Positions 32,545 to 43,696 of a DNA stretch of 64,000 bases are shown here, in pieces. Each line of letters opens with the position of its first letter. Positions within the stretch are counted from its first letter, which is position 1. The position numbers were made by a program, and so were the translations under genes. The notes beneath the pieces were generated by a model. It saw only the letters and a program-made list of their open reading frames with translations, made no database searches and was not told where the DNA came from. Source of the stretch: Adiantum capillus-veneris (Eukaryota; Streptophyta; Polypodiopsida; Polypodiales; Pteridaceae); assembly GCA_014529385.2 (NCBI GenBank), contig CM043967.1, forward strand, positions 133,044,682 through 133,108,681, given 5' to 3'.

Positions 32545-33127
32545 GGAGTAAGTGAGAGAAAACAGCTGCTGTCACAATAGCCAACCTCGCTATCTTTGAG
32601 GCCAATTTGGATGGGGAGTAATATGCATCCAAACGACCGCTAGAAAAGCATGCAAGAAGTGAATGTCTCACCCAGGCCCAAGACGAGCATGTAACTCAAA
32701 AAGCTACATCCTCTATCCAAGAATCCTCATGCACACAAACATAACACGGAGGGCACTGAGTGTCAGCAAACAAGTGCACCACAATGTGCCTGCAACCCGC
32801 TGCATCTGGAGATGTCACGCTGAACTTCTCAATCTGCACCACATTTTTCATTGCTCCTACCATACAACAGAAAGGAGAAACCCACCATTGTGTCGAAGGC
32901 CTCAATGCCTCAAGCTACAAGAAAGAGGATGTGGACTCAAAAGCTGGCCTCCTCCAAGTCGGGAGAGGAGTCACCCAAAAATTGAGTGAAAATGTAGTTG
33001 AAGAAGTCCCAACATCTGTGAATGTCACAGCTGATCAGAACTCTAGGGACCGCTGCAAAGGTAGAAGTGTGCACCAAAAAAGGCGGCCTCAAGTGGGGTT
33101 GTCCCTCTCGAGCCACATGGCTCGTAG
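32545..33127 (-). other. LINE inter-ORF region
   Basis: About 580 bases between ORF1 and ORF2 of the LINE. Open stretches exist on both strands but none carries a recognisable domain. Confidence 0.5.
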
Positions 33128-34321
33128 CTAAATCACTACCAAGAGAATGCCTGGCGACAAAAGCATGTCCAATACCCTGCATCTGAGGACCAATGGAGGA
33201 AGGGTTGGCAAAGGAGGCTGTGGGCCCCATTCGGGAGAGAGGAGAGGCGAGAGGTGAAGGTGGAGGTGGGGGGGAGGCGGGGTGGAAGTGGCTGATGGAG
33301 GAGGAGGTGGTGGTGGAGGAGCTGAAGTGGATGGGGCCTCCTCAGGCACGTCCTACTTTGGAGGGGTTAAAATGGTTTCTAATCAGTACCCACTGCTGCT
33401 GAGTTGCAGAAGGTCAGCCAACAGGGAGAGCGGTGGGGCAAGCCCTCCCCTAACGACAACGGCTAGGCACCTACTGCCAACCATTAGCTGGTGATCACTA
33501 GTCTTTGTCAAAGTACCAACCTTTGCATCCTGTGTATTTGGCTGCTTGGCATGCTCAGCCTTGGGAGGCTGCGTATGTGCTGTGGGTCGAGGTATCTTGC
33601 GAGGATAGGCCTTTTTGGTATGGCCCATCTTCTTGCAAATGAAACACTGGTTTGGGAGACCCGAGTACTCCACACTCTATCTGATCCATCTCCCACTCAC
33701 CCTAGACAACAGTACCACCTTGGGGATGGATTGTGTATCATGAACAAGAACCCACAGAGTAGGTAGACCTACGGCCTTGGCCACAACTGAAGCTACCGTG
33801 CATGGAGACTCCATAACTGTCACGAACATGGAACCAATCCTGGGTAGGAGGGGATGGTACTCTTGCCTCAAGCTTGGGAAATAGATCAAAATTGGCAAGT
33901 TTGCCTCCTCCTTGAGCACATCTATAGTAGGGTCAAAACCTTGATGCCAACATTGAAAGTAAGCTCAAGCTGTTTTGATGCTGAGTGGGCTCATTGAAAT
34001 CACCTTGGTCTTATATCTGTAGACACGAACTTGACTTGGTAGTATCCTCACCCGAGGATCTAGACATCGGTGATCTTGCCCACATCGGACAGAAGACGGG
34101 CTCAACTTGTCCCAACTGGGTGGTAAATTTGCGAAGAGATGGTAAAGTGATTTGGGTATACTGTGTGCATGGATAGTTGCAGACATGGGTGAAGAACTTA
34201 TGGAGGGTGCTGCAAATGGAGGGAGGAAATCATTGCAAGGTTTTTGATCCAAGCAGAGACTATGTGATGCAAGGGGTGGGGCAACCGACTTGACGTTTGG
34301 TAGTGGTAGGGCCTTGTACAT
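33128..34321 (-). pseudogene. LINE ORF1, nucleic-acid-binding Gag-like protein
   Basis: Four open pieces (starting at 34321, 33919, 33673 and 33349) all lie in one minus-strand frame, so ORF1 of about 398 codons is broken mainly by in-frame stops. The middle has FVTVMESPCTVASVV, like the plant LINE ORF1 (DUF4283) fold. The knuckle CFICKKMGHTKKAYP follows at about 33600-33650, with Tyr in place of the last Cys. The C-terminal part is proline-rich (eight Pro in a row near 33310). ORF1 proteins coat LINE RNA; this copy is decayed. Confidence 0.7.
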
Positions 34322-34796
34322 ATGTTAGGATTTTTGTGGTTTGGTCACAGTTTTGGATAGTGTTTACCAGTTTTTTCAGTTGGTAGAAGAAAATATATGC
34401 TTTTTGGTTAACATGAATGTTCAACAAGGGGATGGGGCAACGATTGTGTAGCCAAAGTGTGTTGACCTCAACGGAGGGGACAGGGAGTGATGTGCATGCT
34501 TATAGATGCATGGTAGAGAGCTAGAGAAAATGGGAAGATCATGGGTACGCAAGTGGTTGCACAGATGTATGGATTATTTGGTTTTATAGGCCAAAAAGGA
34601 TCTAGACAAGGCTTGATAGGGTGGTAGGTGAACAATGTACAAGTTGCTAGTTTTTGGCCCATATATGTAGAGCTTGAGGTGTTGAAGGAGCAAGTCGAGA
34701 CAGATTGTCAAACTGATCCACGGTGTGAAAGATATGGGGCTTTGAAATTGGATGTGATTGTAGATCCGAGATGAATAGGCCAAGTGATTGCAAGTT
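34322..34796 (-). other. Upstream region of the LINE and junction with the chromovirus composite
   Basis: Likely LINE 5' untranslated sequence; no gene. It contains one copy of a 33-bp direct repeat (34754-34786) whose other copy lies beyond the composite at 44900-44932. Ten extra bases (34787-34796) separate the repeat from the LTR end. Confidence 0.6.
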
Positions 34797-36775
34797 TGTC
34801 ACAAACGGGAGCGCATAACAATATAAAATACATTCGGATAAATAGGATTTATCACTTATTACTGAAGCCAAAGGATATAGAGAGAAATAAATAGAGAGAG
34901 AGATAGAGAGTGAGAAGATCGACACAGTACTGGGGACCAGAGGATGGGCTGGTCCCCCCCCCCCGTAATAGTATCTTTATTACTGAGGAGAAGTCTATAC
35001 AAGCACTTGAACCGAACGTATTACCACGTTCGTTCTAGAATAAGACTTGATGGTTCCCGGAAGCCTTAGCTTCCGATTCCTAGGGCAAAACCCTATTCCA
35101 AGGAACTTTCATTCCTTATTCCAATTCCTCGAGAATCAAGGTTCTCGCCTCTAGATCTCACCTTCCAAACTCAGGGCATGGCATCCCTGCAACTCTTTTC
35201 CAACTCTCTTTCCATATTCCTCTTCCCGCAGAACAACTCTGCTTTCCTGGACACAAAGTCCTTACTTGGGAATCCCAACTTTCGGATCACAACTTGAGAG
35301 ACTACCTCTCTCAGATCCGTGGATCTACTTCCCAAACTCGGGGAAACCCTTGGGCTGATTTGGCTCTAGTTCCTCAGAGCGCTTTTCTCCTGCAGAGGCT
35401 CATGCCTTCCTCTGCTCCTACTCCCTCATGAAGAGGAAGTACACCTGCAATCAAATACTCAAAGACCAGACCATGAAATCGTTACCTTCAAAGGTCTCGA
35501 CGCTCGAAACGCAACTCGATTCTCGAAAAGCAATTCCTCGGAAGAGATCTCTCCATAGAAAATCCTCTCTTCCAATCCTACAGACAAAAGAGGTTTGTTC
35601 TCGGGTTCCTTCTCGTAAATCAGCTCCGTCTATGACGTTTATGGGCTGAAAACAGAGAAAAACAGCAACTTGTCGCGATGGAAACACGCTTCGTAGGCAC
35701 TTCTTCGCGAGGGAACTCGCGCACTGGGTCTTGGCGACATCTAGTACACTTGGGGCAGCCATGGGCATCACCGGCAACGTCTTCTTTACGGCTGAAATCT
35801 GCAGCAGCATCTCCTCCTTGCAAAGATTGGTCCTCCCCTCTGAGTGAGGGCATGTGATGCTTTTATAGGCACGAATAGCTGCTCGCGTAGAGATCGCGGC
35901 CGTTTTTTTTTTTTCACATTTTTTTTTTCATTTTTTTTTCCTGTTCTTCTTGAATAAGAGAGAGAGAAAACACTGGCTGATCTGTTGCCTTATTTATCAG
36001 ATGGCTGCCCACTTATTAAGTGGGCGGCCGGTCACCTTTAAAAAGGGTCTGAATCTGTCCAAAAACTCAAGAAAACCTTATAAGTTAAAAACAATGCTTT
36101 CACAGCACTTTCCAGGCATCCCTGGATGCAATCACATGCACAGTTGCAATGCAGACATAGACTTCCTCGCGGAAAAGCATCTGCTTTCCCGAAAAGCAAT
36201 CCCGCTTTCTCAGAAAGCATCTGTTTTTCCTCAAAGTTTCCTTTGAACCCATCTTCATTCAAGTGCTTGCTTTTTCCTTGTGCACAATTCTAACACAGTT
36301 CGTAATTTCCTCCCGACTATGGATATTCCCTTTCCGATGCACCCGTCACCCACCTTGTGACGCATCAGGAATACCCATCACCTAGTCCTTTCCTACTGAA
36401 CTTACGGTACAATCTCCTTCACGATGCTCTATGTCACCCATCCTATGACACATCAGAGATGTCCGTTCCTGGATGGTCGGATACTTATTTCCGATGCTCC
36501 CTGTCACCCATCCGATGTGACGCATCAGAAGTACCCATTCCTGGTGGCCTTACATATATTCCCATTCTCAGTGCTCCCGTCATTACTTTGAATGACGCAC
36601 TAGGAATACTCTGTACTCGGATGTCTCCAGTGAGAAAAGCCCTCTCACTTAAAATTCCAATAATTCATTTAGAATTATTTTTCCTTGGTGTTCCAAGCGA
36701 GAAAACCCTCTCACTTATAAATCCAGTAATTCATTTAGAATTATTTTTCTGTAAGATAAAGCCAATTTAGCAACA
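34797..36775 (-). repeat. Left LTR of the composite (minus-strand orientation)
   Basis: Read on the minus strand it runs from TGTTGCTAAATTGG (36775) to GTGACA (34797), 1979 bp. A TATA box (CCTATAAAAGCATC) lies near 35860. It is longer than the right LTR because of tandem repeats: two copies of an AATAATTCTAAATGAATTA block (36655-36750) and four TGACG palindromic modules (36339-36600). A C12 run at about 34954-34965 sits near the U5 end. Confidence 0.85.
36339..36600. promoter_or_regulatory. Four TGACG/CGTCA palindromic modules in LTR U3
   Basis: Units near 36339, 36424, 36496 and 36570 have the form GATGC-x-GTCAC...GTGAC-GCATC, with TGACGCATC or a variant. The right LTR has two such units (43823-43860 and 43908-43945). 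TGACG is the core of as-1-type elements bound by plant TGA bZIP factors, so a stress-responsive promoter function is plausible by analogy. Confidence 0.6.
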
Positions 36776-36785
36776 TCCCTCTCAC
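36776..36785 (-). promoter_or_regulatory. Polypurine tract of the minus half
   Basis: On the minus strand GTGAGAGGGA abuts the TGTTGC start of the left LTR. The next ~20 bases inward (ACAGTTGAGGACAACTG) match those next to the right polypurine tract. Confidence 0.75.
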
Positions 36786-38779
36786 TTATAAACAGTTGTC
36801 CTCAACTGTAAAGGTCCAACTGAACTGCCGGGGAGAAACCGGAAAGATTCCAAATCTTGCTCAATGGTGAGTTGAGCTAGTTCTTTCTCAAAAGAGAACT
36901 TTAAAATTAATTTAAACAGAAATTCAAAAATTCAATAATTCAATACTTACCTTACCGGTTCATGTCCTTCCTCTAGTACCTCGAGGATATCCTTCACCAA
37001 TTATCAAACTTACGAGCCATGTAAGAACTCGTCATTCGCGTCTTTCCAACAGATCAGAAGTTTCCTCATCCGAGAATCTGTTAACTCAATTCCACCTTCT
37101 CAATCCCGAGAAGAATAATCCTCCTAGAAATCAATCTAGGTACATGTCCTTGCGCATAATCTTGCGCTGTTATTCGAGAGGGTATTAAACCTCTCGTGTC
37201 CTCCCACATAGGGAATGCCCAAATCATGAGTATTAATCTCGATATCTTCCTTCACAAACAAAATCTGCGATCACCTTAAAGAAGGTTCTTGTTTAGGGCC
37301 GTCGCTCAATGTAGGCGAATGGTTCCAATCCGAAGATTCCTTGTGCACGGCGGCACTTCCTTCCAATCTTTTCCTCTTGCAAGTTATTATCACCAGGAGT
37401 GTTTTCTTGTTGCCCATTAGCGTCTCTTCCTTGCATAGGCCATCCTTGCAAGCATCTAGGACTCCTCGCAAAATCTTAGGCAGATAAAATTCTAGCCATA
37501 TCATTCTGTGAACATAAGTTCAAACTCAGCCCACTTAAGAGCCAACACGCTTTAGATCGCAATGATGTTCTCCCATATGTGGTTAAGGTAATTCTTACCA
37601 TTTTTAAAATGGTTGGCGAATTTTACTCTTACGAACATAATAGTTCGAATTTATTCCAGCAGCGTGTAAATGCTACATGACTTGCTCATGGAGAAACATA
37701 TACCGCAACCAAAAGTGGCTACTGTAGTGGTAAAAGCACATAGCATACTCAATGATCAACGACCATCAGAAAACGTCTTCTCCGTAGAGAAACTCAAATT
37801 CCTTCTACCGAACACATCTCAAATAGAGATTCTCGTGTCATAATATCCTTGCGCGCAAAAAGGCGCTCAAGAGAGTATAACAAACTCCCGTCCAGCTCCT
37901 GAAAAGGAAGTTGGTTCATCTCATTCTGTTCAGCAAAAAAAAAATCAACTGGTAGATGACCCACCTTGGCATAGGTTTGCATCTTCGTGTGTTATCCATG
38001 TACTCAAAAGTGTACATAATACTTAAGCTGTGTTAAAAGTGTTGGTGAACCTGGGAAATTACCTTCCCTTCGTAAGATCCTTAGAGCGAAGATGCTCAAC
38101 CTGACGATCCCTTGGCTCGATCTTAGAGAAAAACCCGCTCATCAAATAATCTAGGATTTCAATCCTTGGATTCCTCGAGCACAGGCCGTAGTTGTCACTT
38201 GTTCCTTCCCTCATAAAGAGAGTGTTCATTCACTTGTGCGAAAAGCACTACCATGTCTTCCCTGACCGGGTAGGGGGTGTGGGCTTAAAGAGTATTCAAG
38301 CTTGATGAAAGCTTTTCTTTGCTGGAAAGCTCAGAATGGTTTCTTCATAATTTTCCTACCAGTAGTAGCAGGTAATCTATTGAAGAATTACCGGATACCA
38401 GATCAATAGTTGACCTTCCGGCTAGTCAAGCAAACATATTCATCTCAGAAAACAATGTTTCAGTTTGATCCTGCTCTCATAAACACTCGAGAGTGGTAGT
38501 CCCGGTTAGACATAACCATATCTTGTGCAAAAGAGCAAACAAGCACAATGCACTTTATGATTTCCTCAAAGATGTAACTTTGATTGAAACCTGCCCTCTC
38601 ACTTAAAGTTCGAGGGTCTTCTATTCAAGAACTCAGGAGTTAGATTGAATTTCCTTACTCCAAACTTTTTGTGTTCAATGATTCCCATCCCACTACGGGG
38701 ATTGGATTCTATGTACACTAAGGTGTACACTTTCAGCTTTTATTGCTGACTCTACCATCTACTGCAAAGTATTTTGCAG
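36786..38779 (-). other. Decayed interior of the minus half
   Basis: Two kilobases between the minus-strand gag and its LTR. A pol region of usual length cannot fit, so most of pol has been lost. I find no RT or integrase motif here; open stretches are short and unlike known proteins. Confidence 0.5.
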
Positions 38780-39487
38780 ATGCGTCTACAAAATTCGGGC
38801 AAAAGTCCTTTGTTGAATTTCTTCATCTTTCCTTCCTCAGAGAGGATCGAGAGTGGAGCTACCTTGGCAAGAGTGGAACCACTACTTGCTTTGACTCACG
38901 GTGTTCCCATTGGGCAAACCGATCCCAATCTCCTTAGATGCCTTCCTCAAAGTGTAGAGGAAAAAAAAATTTGTTCGAAACTTCAGCCTTGAATTGAATC
39001 CAAGTCTTGTTGTAAGTTCCTTGCAGAGATTTGGTACACCACCAAGTACTTGCAATCCCCTTGAGGTGTTTAATCACATGCCTCTCATCTTTGACGCTTT
39101 TTCAGAAATTGCCGTTTGCAAAGGCAACTTCAAACTTGTCGAATCAAAGCGGTAGCTTTCGGGGCATCTTCCCTTCCATCAAAAGTATCAAACTTGACTG
39201 GAAGTGTTCCTAGGTCTAGAGACCTTCTTCATATCCTTCCCGGAATGATGGGATTTCATGGCTATAGTTCGGGATTGACGTTCATGGATATTTTTTGGAT
39301 TCTAAAGAATCTCGAGCATTCCGCTCCTTGGATTCTCTAGGTTCTTGAGCATCATGCTCTTGTCGCCTTCTCAGAGAATCCCAAGCCTTGTGTCGACTTC
39401 TTGCAGAGAGAAAAAAAATTCCAACTCTGCGAGCTTTTCCTGCAGCACTTAGGTTTCCGCCTGCTTACTTCTCTCTTGGCTTGTCAT
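38780..39487 (-). pseudogene. Chromovirus gag, minus half
   Basis: The frame begins MTSQERSKQAE at 39487 and parallels the plus-strand gag: both share an LAELxxxxF helix, a FDTFDGRED/FETYNGRRD block, IRQ plus EVAFxNG, and GIASTWW/EMASNWW. Stops and single-base frameshifts (for example in IRQ) break it. Gag would form the virus-like particle. It lies head-to-head with the plus gag, ATGs about 81 bases apart. Confidence 0.75.
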
Positions 39488-39570
39488 GGCTTCTTCCCGT
39501 ATCTTCCCAGAGTCGTCCTCCTTTATCTCTGCAAAGAAGGACGATTCCGGGAAGAACGGGAAGAACCATG
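39485..39570. repeat. Palindromic centre of the composite
   Basis: Both arms run from an 8-base core (39535-39542) to a gag ATG: left arm 39485-39534, right arm 39543-39570. They share AAAGRAGGACGAYTC, GGGAAGA and CGGGAAGAA words with a few substitutions and a small indel. Only about 30-50 bases of leader remain on each side. Confidence 0.85.
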
Positions 39571-40792
39571 TCGAGCCAAGGGAGAAGCGTTGAAGAGGAG
39601 CTTCAACAAGTGCAAGATCAGCTTGCGGAGTTGCAACAAATTTTATTGTTTCCAGTTGTCCAAAAGATTTTGGGCGGAATGACGAAAACGAATGGAACTG
39701 ATGTAGCCAAGCATCCAGACAACACTGTTGGCGTGAGACCACAGGAGGCAAGAGAAGAAGAACGTGCCGAGGTGCACAAAGGATCTTCGGATCATAATGA
39801 ACGGCCTACTCCAAGGAAAGGCCAGGAAAAAGCGCTCTCTTTGCTAGACGAGAGCAAGGACATCTCTATCTCATCTCCATCTTACTCTCCTGATTATACT
39901 TCTACTTCTCAATCATCTCGTCAGAAGGAGGAAGCCGCTACTACTACTACTCTTCATCAACCTAAAGATAAGCCTCGATTCAAGAAGCATGGTCGCAAGT
40001 CTCAACATCGCATGAGAGTCTTCAAATCGGGCGACAAGGACATCAAGTTCGAAACCTACAATGGACGGAGAGACATCTCCAAAGCACTGTCCTTCATCAG
40101 ACAGTTTGAAGTCGCCTTTACCAATGGGCACTTCACAGAAATATCCAAATTACGCCATGTGGGGATGCACCTCAAGGAAATGGCAAGTAATTGGTGGCTA
40201 GCCAAGATTATGGAAGGTTCTCAGGCCAGAACTTGGGAGAGCTTCAAATCTGAATTTTATGAACAATTTCTTCCACCTGACTTCGAGCAGGACATACCTA
40301 AAGGAATGGGACTGGCTTTCCCAGAAAGAACATGAAAAAGTAACGACCTATGTGGACAAGTATTGGTCGGTTCTTTTGAAGGTCACTCCCTTCATGAAGA
40401 TTTCCGACGAGGAAAAGAAAAGAAAGTTTGAAGCGGGGGAGACCCGCAGCTTCGAAAGAGTATGAAGGTGTATCCGCATGATACTCTTCAAAGGATGATG
40501 GAGTCAGCAATCATTGCTGAGGATTTGCACTCAACTGGGACGCCCAGAAAGATGGAGCATAGCACTTACCGTGCAAGACAAAGAGGGGTCTACGATGACC
40601 AAGGGGGCCAAGGAAGAAAACGTCCTCCATCTAGAGATGATGATCATTCTAAGAAGCCAGAGGGCACTGGCAAGCGAACTAAGTATCTTTCTCCTACTCA
40701 ACTCCAAAATTTCAGAGAGGAAGGAAGATGCTTCTACTGTGGCGAGAAAGGACATATGAAACCGGACTTGAGAGGAGAGGTATATCAAGCTC
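39568..40792 (+). pseudogene. Chromovirus gag, plus half
   Basis: The start is placed at MSSQGRSVEEELQQ (39568), aligned with the minus-half start. A coiled-coil N-terminus, a Ser/Lys-rich linker, the retrotransposon gag core (FETYNGRRD, MHLKEMASNWW, WESFKSEFYEQF) and a knuckle (CFYCGEKGHMKPD, 40730-40770) are visible. A frameshift near 40300 separates the core from the next part, and the final Cys of the knuckle is missing. At about 40793 foreign DNA replaces protease, RT and RNase H. Confidence 0.85.
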
Positions 40793-42500
40793 TTCTTCTC
40801 ACTCTCCTTCGTTGGCGATGATCACGAACAAGGCATGTAGAAGAACTTACTTCTTGAATTTCAATGACACTGCAACCTGGTAACAAGACCTCGATGAAAG
40901 CTTGTAAGGCCTCTAAAGCCTCCTCCTCTTCTGTTCTCCAATTTGCAAAACTCCTCACGCCATTCGTCCATGTTGTAGATTGCACATCTTCATTACTTGT
41001 GGACTGAAGGTTTGTGTAGCCCTCCTCCGTGGGGGCACCAAAATGATAGCGGGAAAAAGAGCAGTGCAATCGGGTGGCCTCTGTACTCGTGCACACTCCA
41101 CAAACCACGCCTCATGCAAACAAGCAAAGAACAAAACAAAGGGGGCACCACCCTAAATTAAGAGGTTTAGGGACCTTACACATAGTGCACATAGGCAAGT
41201 GAGACTTCTGGCATTATGATGGCATCAAAACATATGGCAAAACACATAGAAACGAAGATTAGGGACCTTATGTAGCATATATATACACAAGATATCAGCT
41301 TAACAATACAACGGCATCTGATCATACATAACAAGGATATAGAGAAGCAAGCCAAGGATGGCATAATCCCTTGTCAAAAACAATCAACCCAGCAAGTAGG
41401 TATGATCCTACTAGCAACACATCAATACCTTAGAGAATGATGGCGAGGATGGTGGCCATGGAGCATGAGAGAAGACTCCTTATTTAGGTTTTAGGGCTAG
41501 TAATGTAGCATACTAGAGGGAGAGAGAGTGGAGCTCCATCCATAGCTCCTCGTTGTGAGCAATGTCGTCATAGCTTCATTGCTTGGTGAAGTGGGTGAAG
41601 TGTTCGTTTTGAGTGAGGGAAGGCCTCCTTATATAGGTTTCTGAGAGGGTTTAGGATTAGGGATAAACATGCTTAAATCTGCTGATTGGGGTTACTTTTT
41701 GCTTAGGGTGGTCAACAGATTGAGGTCACCTGATATGTCACCATCAAGATATTCTCTAGAGTGATGTGAGAGGGGAGGGTAAATGCTGATTTTTCTGATT
41801 GTGACACATGGGGATAAGGCCTTGACTAGCATTTAAGAGCAGGTAAGGTGGCTGTTGAAACTGGAGGTTCTGCACATGTCAGGGGGGGACCTGCTGGGTC
41901 CTCCTGAATATCAAATTCTCAAAAAATCCTCAACCATGGATTCTTTTGACATGTGTTCTTTGAAAAAATCAGCATGTCTCTTTTCAACTCAAAAGTCTTT
42001 ATCCCTATTGACTCACCTTTACCATAAGATTTTCCCCTTTTCTCCTCCTGTAACTGCATTGTTGATGCCCAATCACTGCTTCTAGTAACAGTCAATTGTT
42101 ACCTACCAAATACTTATGGTGCAGTAAAAAATATTTACCATGGGTAAAAAAAGTTACTGTAGGTAAAAAGTGATTTGTATTTACCATGTAGGTGAAAAAT
42201 ATTTACTGTTGGTAAAAAATATTTACTGTCGGTAAAAAAGTGAAAACGGAGTATGCTGTGCTCTGAGTCCACACGAACATCCTCGTGTAAATTTCACTAG
42301 AAATTCACACCTAGAATGGGCTATTCTATAAGATATAGGTTGTAGGCATGCATAAGAGCTCGTTCCCACGTATCTTCTGTCCATGGCACTTTTTACTCTT
42401 TGGTGCTTGTGAAGTAGATTTTTCTTCTCTTTCGAGATCCCTTGGACTAGAGTATCCTCATCTCCCCAACAACTGAATGTGCCTTTATTGCATCTTCAGA
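40793..42500 (-). mobile_element. Foreign segment replacing pol; probable minus-strand LTR fragment
   Basis: About 1.7 kb with no similarity to the chromovirus lies between gag and integrase. On the minus strand it has a TATA box (CCTATATAAGGAGG, near 41635), then a possible LTR end CCCGCTATCA (41044) followed by TTTTGGTGCCCCCACGG, an LTR-then-primer layout, and 85 codons of open frame (from about 41040 to 40790). The right part has GGTAAAAAATATTTAC tandem words (42120-42240). The exact nature is uncertain. Confidence 0.45.
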
Positions 42501-42522
42501 AGGGGTTGTAAAAACCATGCAT

Positions 42523-43684
42523 CAATAAGTATGTCAGGGAATGCTTGGTTTGCCAAAAAGTGAAGTATGATCGGCATAAGACGCCCGGGTTGCTACAACC
42601 ATTGCCTGTGCCTAATGAACCCTGGGAAAGTATTTCCATGGACTTCATCATGGACCTCCTTAGAACTCAGACTGGAAATGACGCGATCTGGACCATTGTG
42701 GACCGGTTTAGCAAGCAAGCACACTTTATACCAGTCAAGAAAACGATCAAATCAGATCATATGGCTAGGGTCTTTCTAGCACAGATCTTTAAGCATCATG
42801 GAATGCCTAAGTCTATTGTGAGAGATCGAGATCCTCGCATGACATGAAATTTTTGGCGTGCCTTGATGGATAATCTTGGTACAAAGCTGAATTTTTCATC
42901 TGCCTACCATCCTCAAACGGACAGGCAAAGTGAGATAGCCAATTCCATAGTATTGGATATGTTAAAGTCTTATGTGTCAGATCGGCAATCTGACTGCGTA
43001 TAACAATACCACACACTCATCGACGGGGAAAGCACCTTTTGAGATTCTCTATGGTAAGCCTTTGCTTCCACCCATCCTTTTAACTAAGGATAAGATCTTT
43101 GCAGCAGATGAGTTTGTCCGGGATTTGGACACCGCCTACGAGCAAGTTAGGAGAGCTAATCTACGCTCTCAGGAAAAGCATAAGAAAGCTGCAGACAAGC
43201 ACAAAAGGAATCTAGACTTAACATCGGACAGTTAGTCTTACTCAACTTTGAGAAGGCAAGACTTAAGAAACAAGCGTCTCATAAGGGGAAGGTGGTAAAA
43301 CTTTCTACCCGTTACTATGGGCTATTTAAGATCACTGAGCGAGTGAATGATGTCACCTTCCGAATAGAGCTACCAATTAATTGGAAGATCCATAATGCTT
43401 TCCATGTCAGTTTACTTCGGTCGTATGTGGGACCGCCTCCAAGCCAGCCTAGTGCTGAGGAACCTCCTGAGGTTGAGGAAACAGAAGAAATACTCTAACC
43501 GAAGCAGATAGTAAGTCATCAGGAGCGGCCTCTCAAATCCGGAAAGATAACACGGAAGTATTTGGTTAAGTTTAAGAACTACTCGAATCTAGATGCTCAG
43601 TGGATGACGCAGGAGGAATTAGCAGCTTATCCCGAGATCTTGGGGGTATATGTCCAAGCACTACAGTTGAGGTCAACTGTTTAG
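42523..43684 (+). pseudogene. Chromovirus integrase C-terminal part with chromodomain
   Basis: It starts within the zinc module (ECLVCQK). Catalytic-core landmarks are SMDFIMDL (first Asp), IVRDRDPRM (second Asp) and FSSAYHPQTDRQSE (Glu). Stops at 42845 and 43001 and a frameshift near 43230 break it. The tail has IHNAFHVSLLR and then a chromodomain (IVSHQERPLKSGK, YLVKFKNY, QWMTQEEL, 43500-43625). Chromodomains in this clade guide insertion towards modified histone H3. The last codons run to the polypurine tract. Confidence 0.85.
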
Positions 43685-43685
43685 A

Positions 43686-43696
43686 AGCCAGAGGGA
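43686..43696 (+). promoter_or_regulatory. Polypurine tract of the plus half
   Basis: AGCCAGAGGGA directly precedes the TGTTGCTAATTGG start of the right LTR. Confidence 0.75.

Noticed and set aside
33193-33402. Gly-rich plus-strand frame
   Set aside because: Antisense of the proline-rich C-terminus of LINE ORF1.
34954-34965. C12 homopolymer as an assembly gap or telomeric feature
   Set aside because: A G/C run is also present at the matching place in the right LTR (GGGGGGG near 44780), so it belongs to the LTR.
35428-35810. Open frames in the left chromovirus LTR
   Set aside because: They lie within the R/U5 part of an LTR and show no similarity to proteins I recognise.
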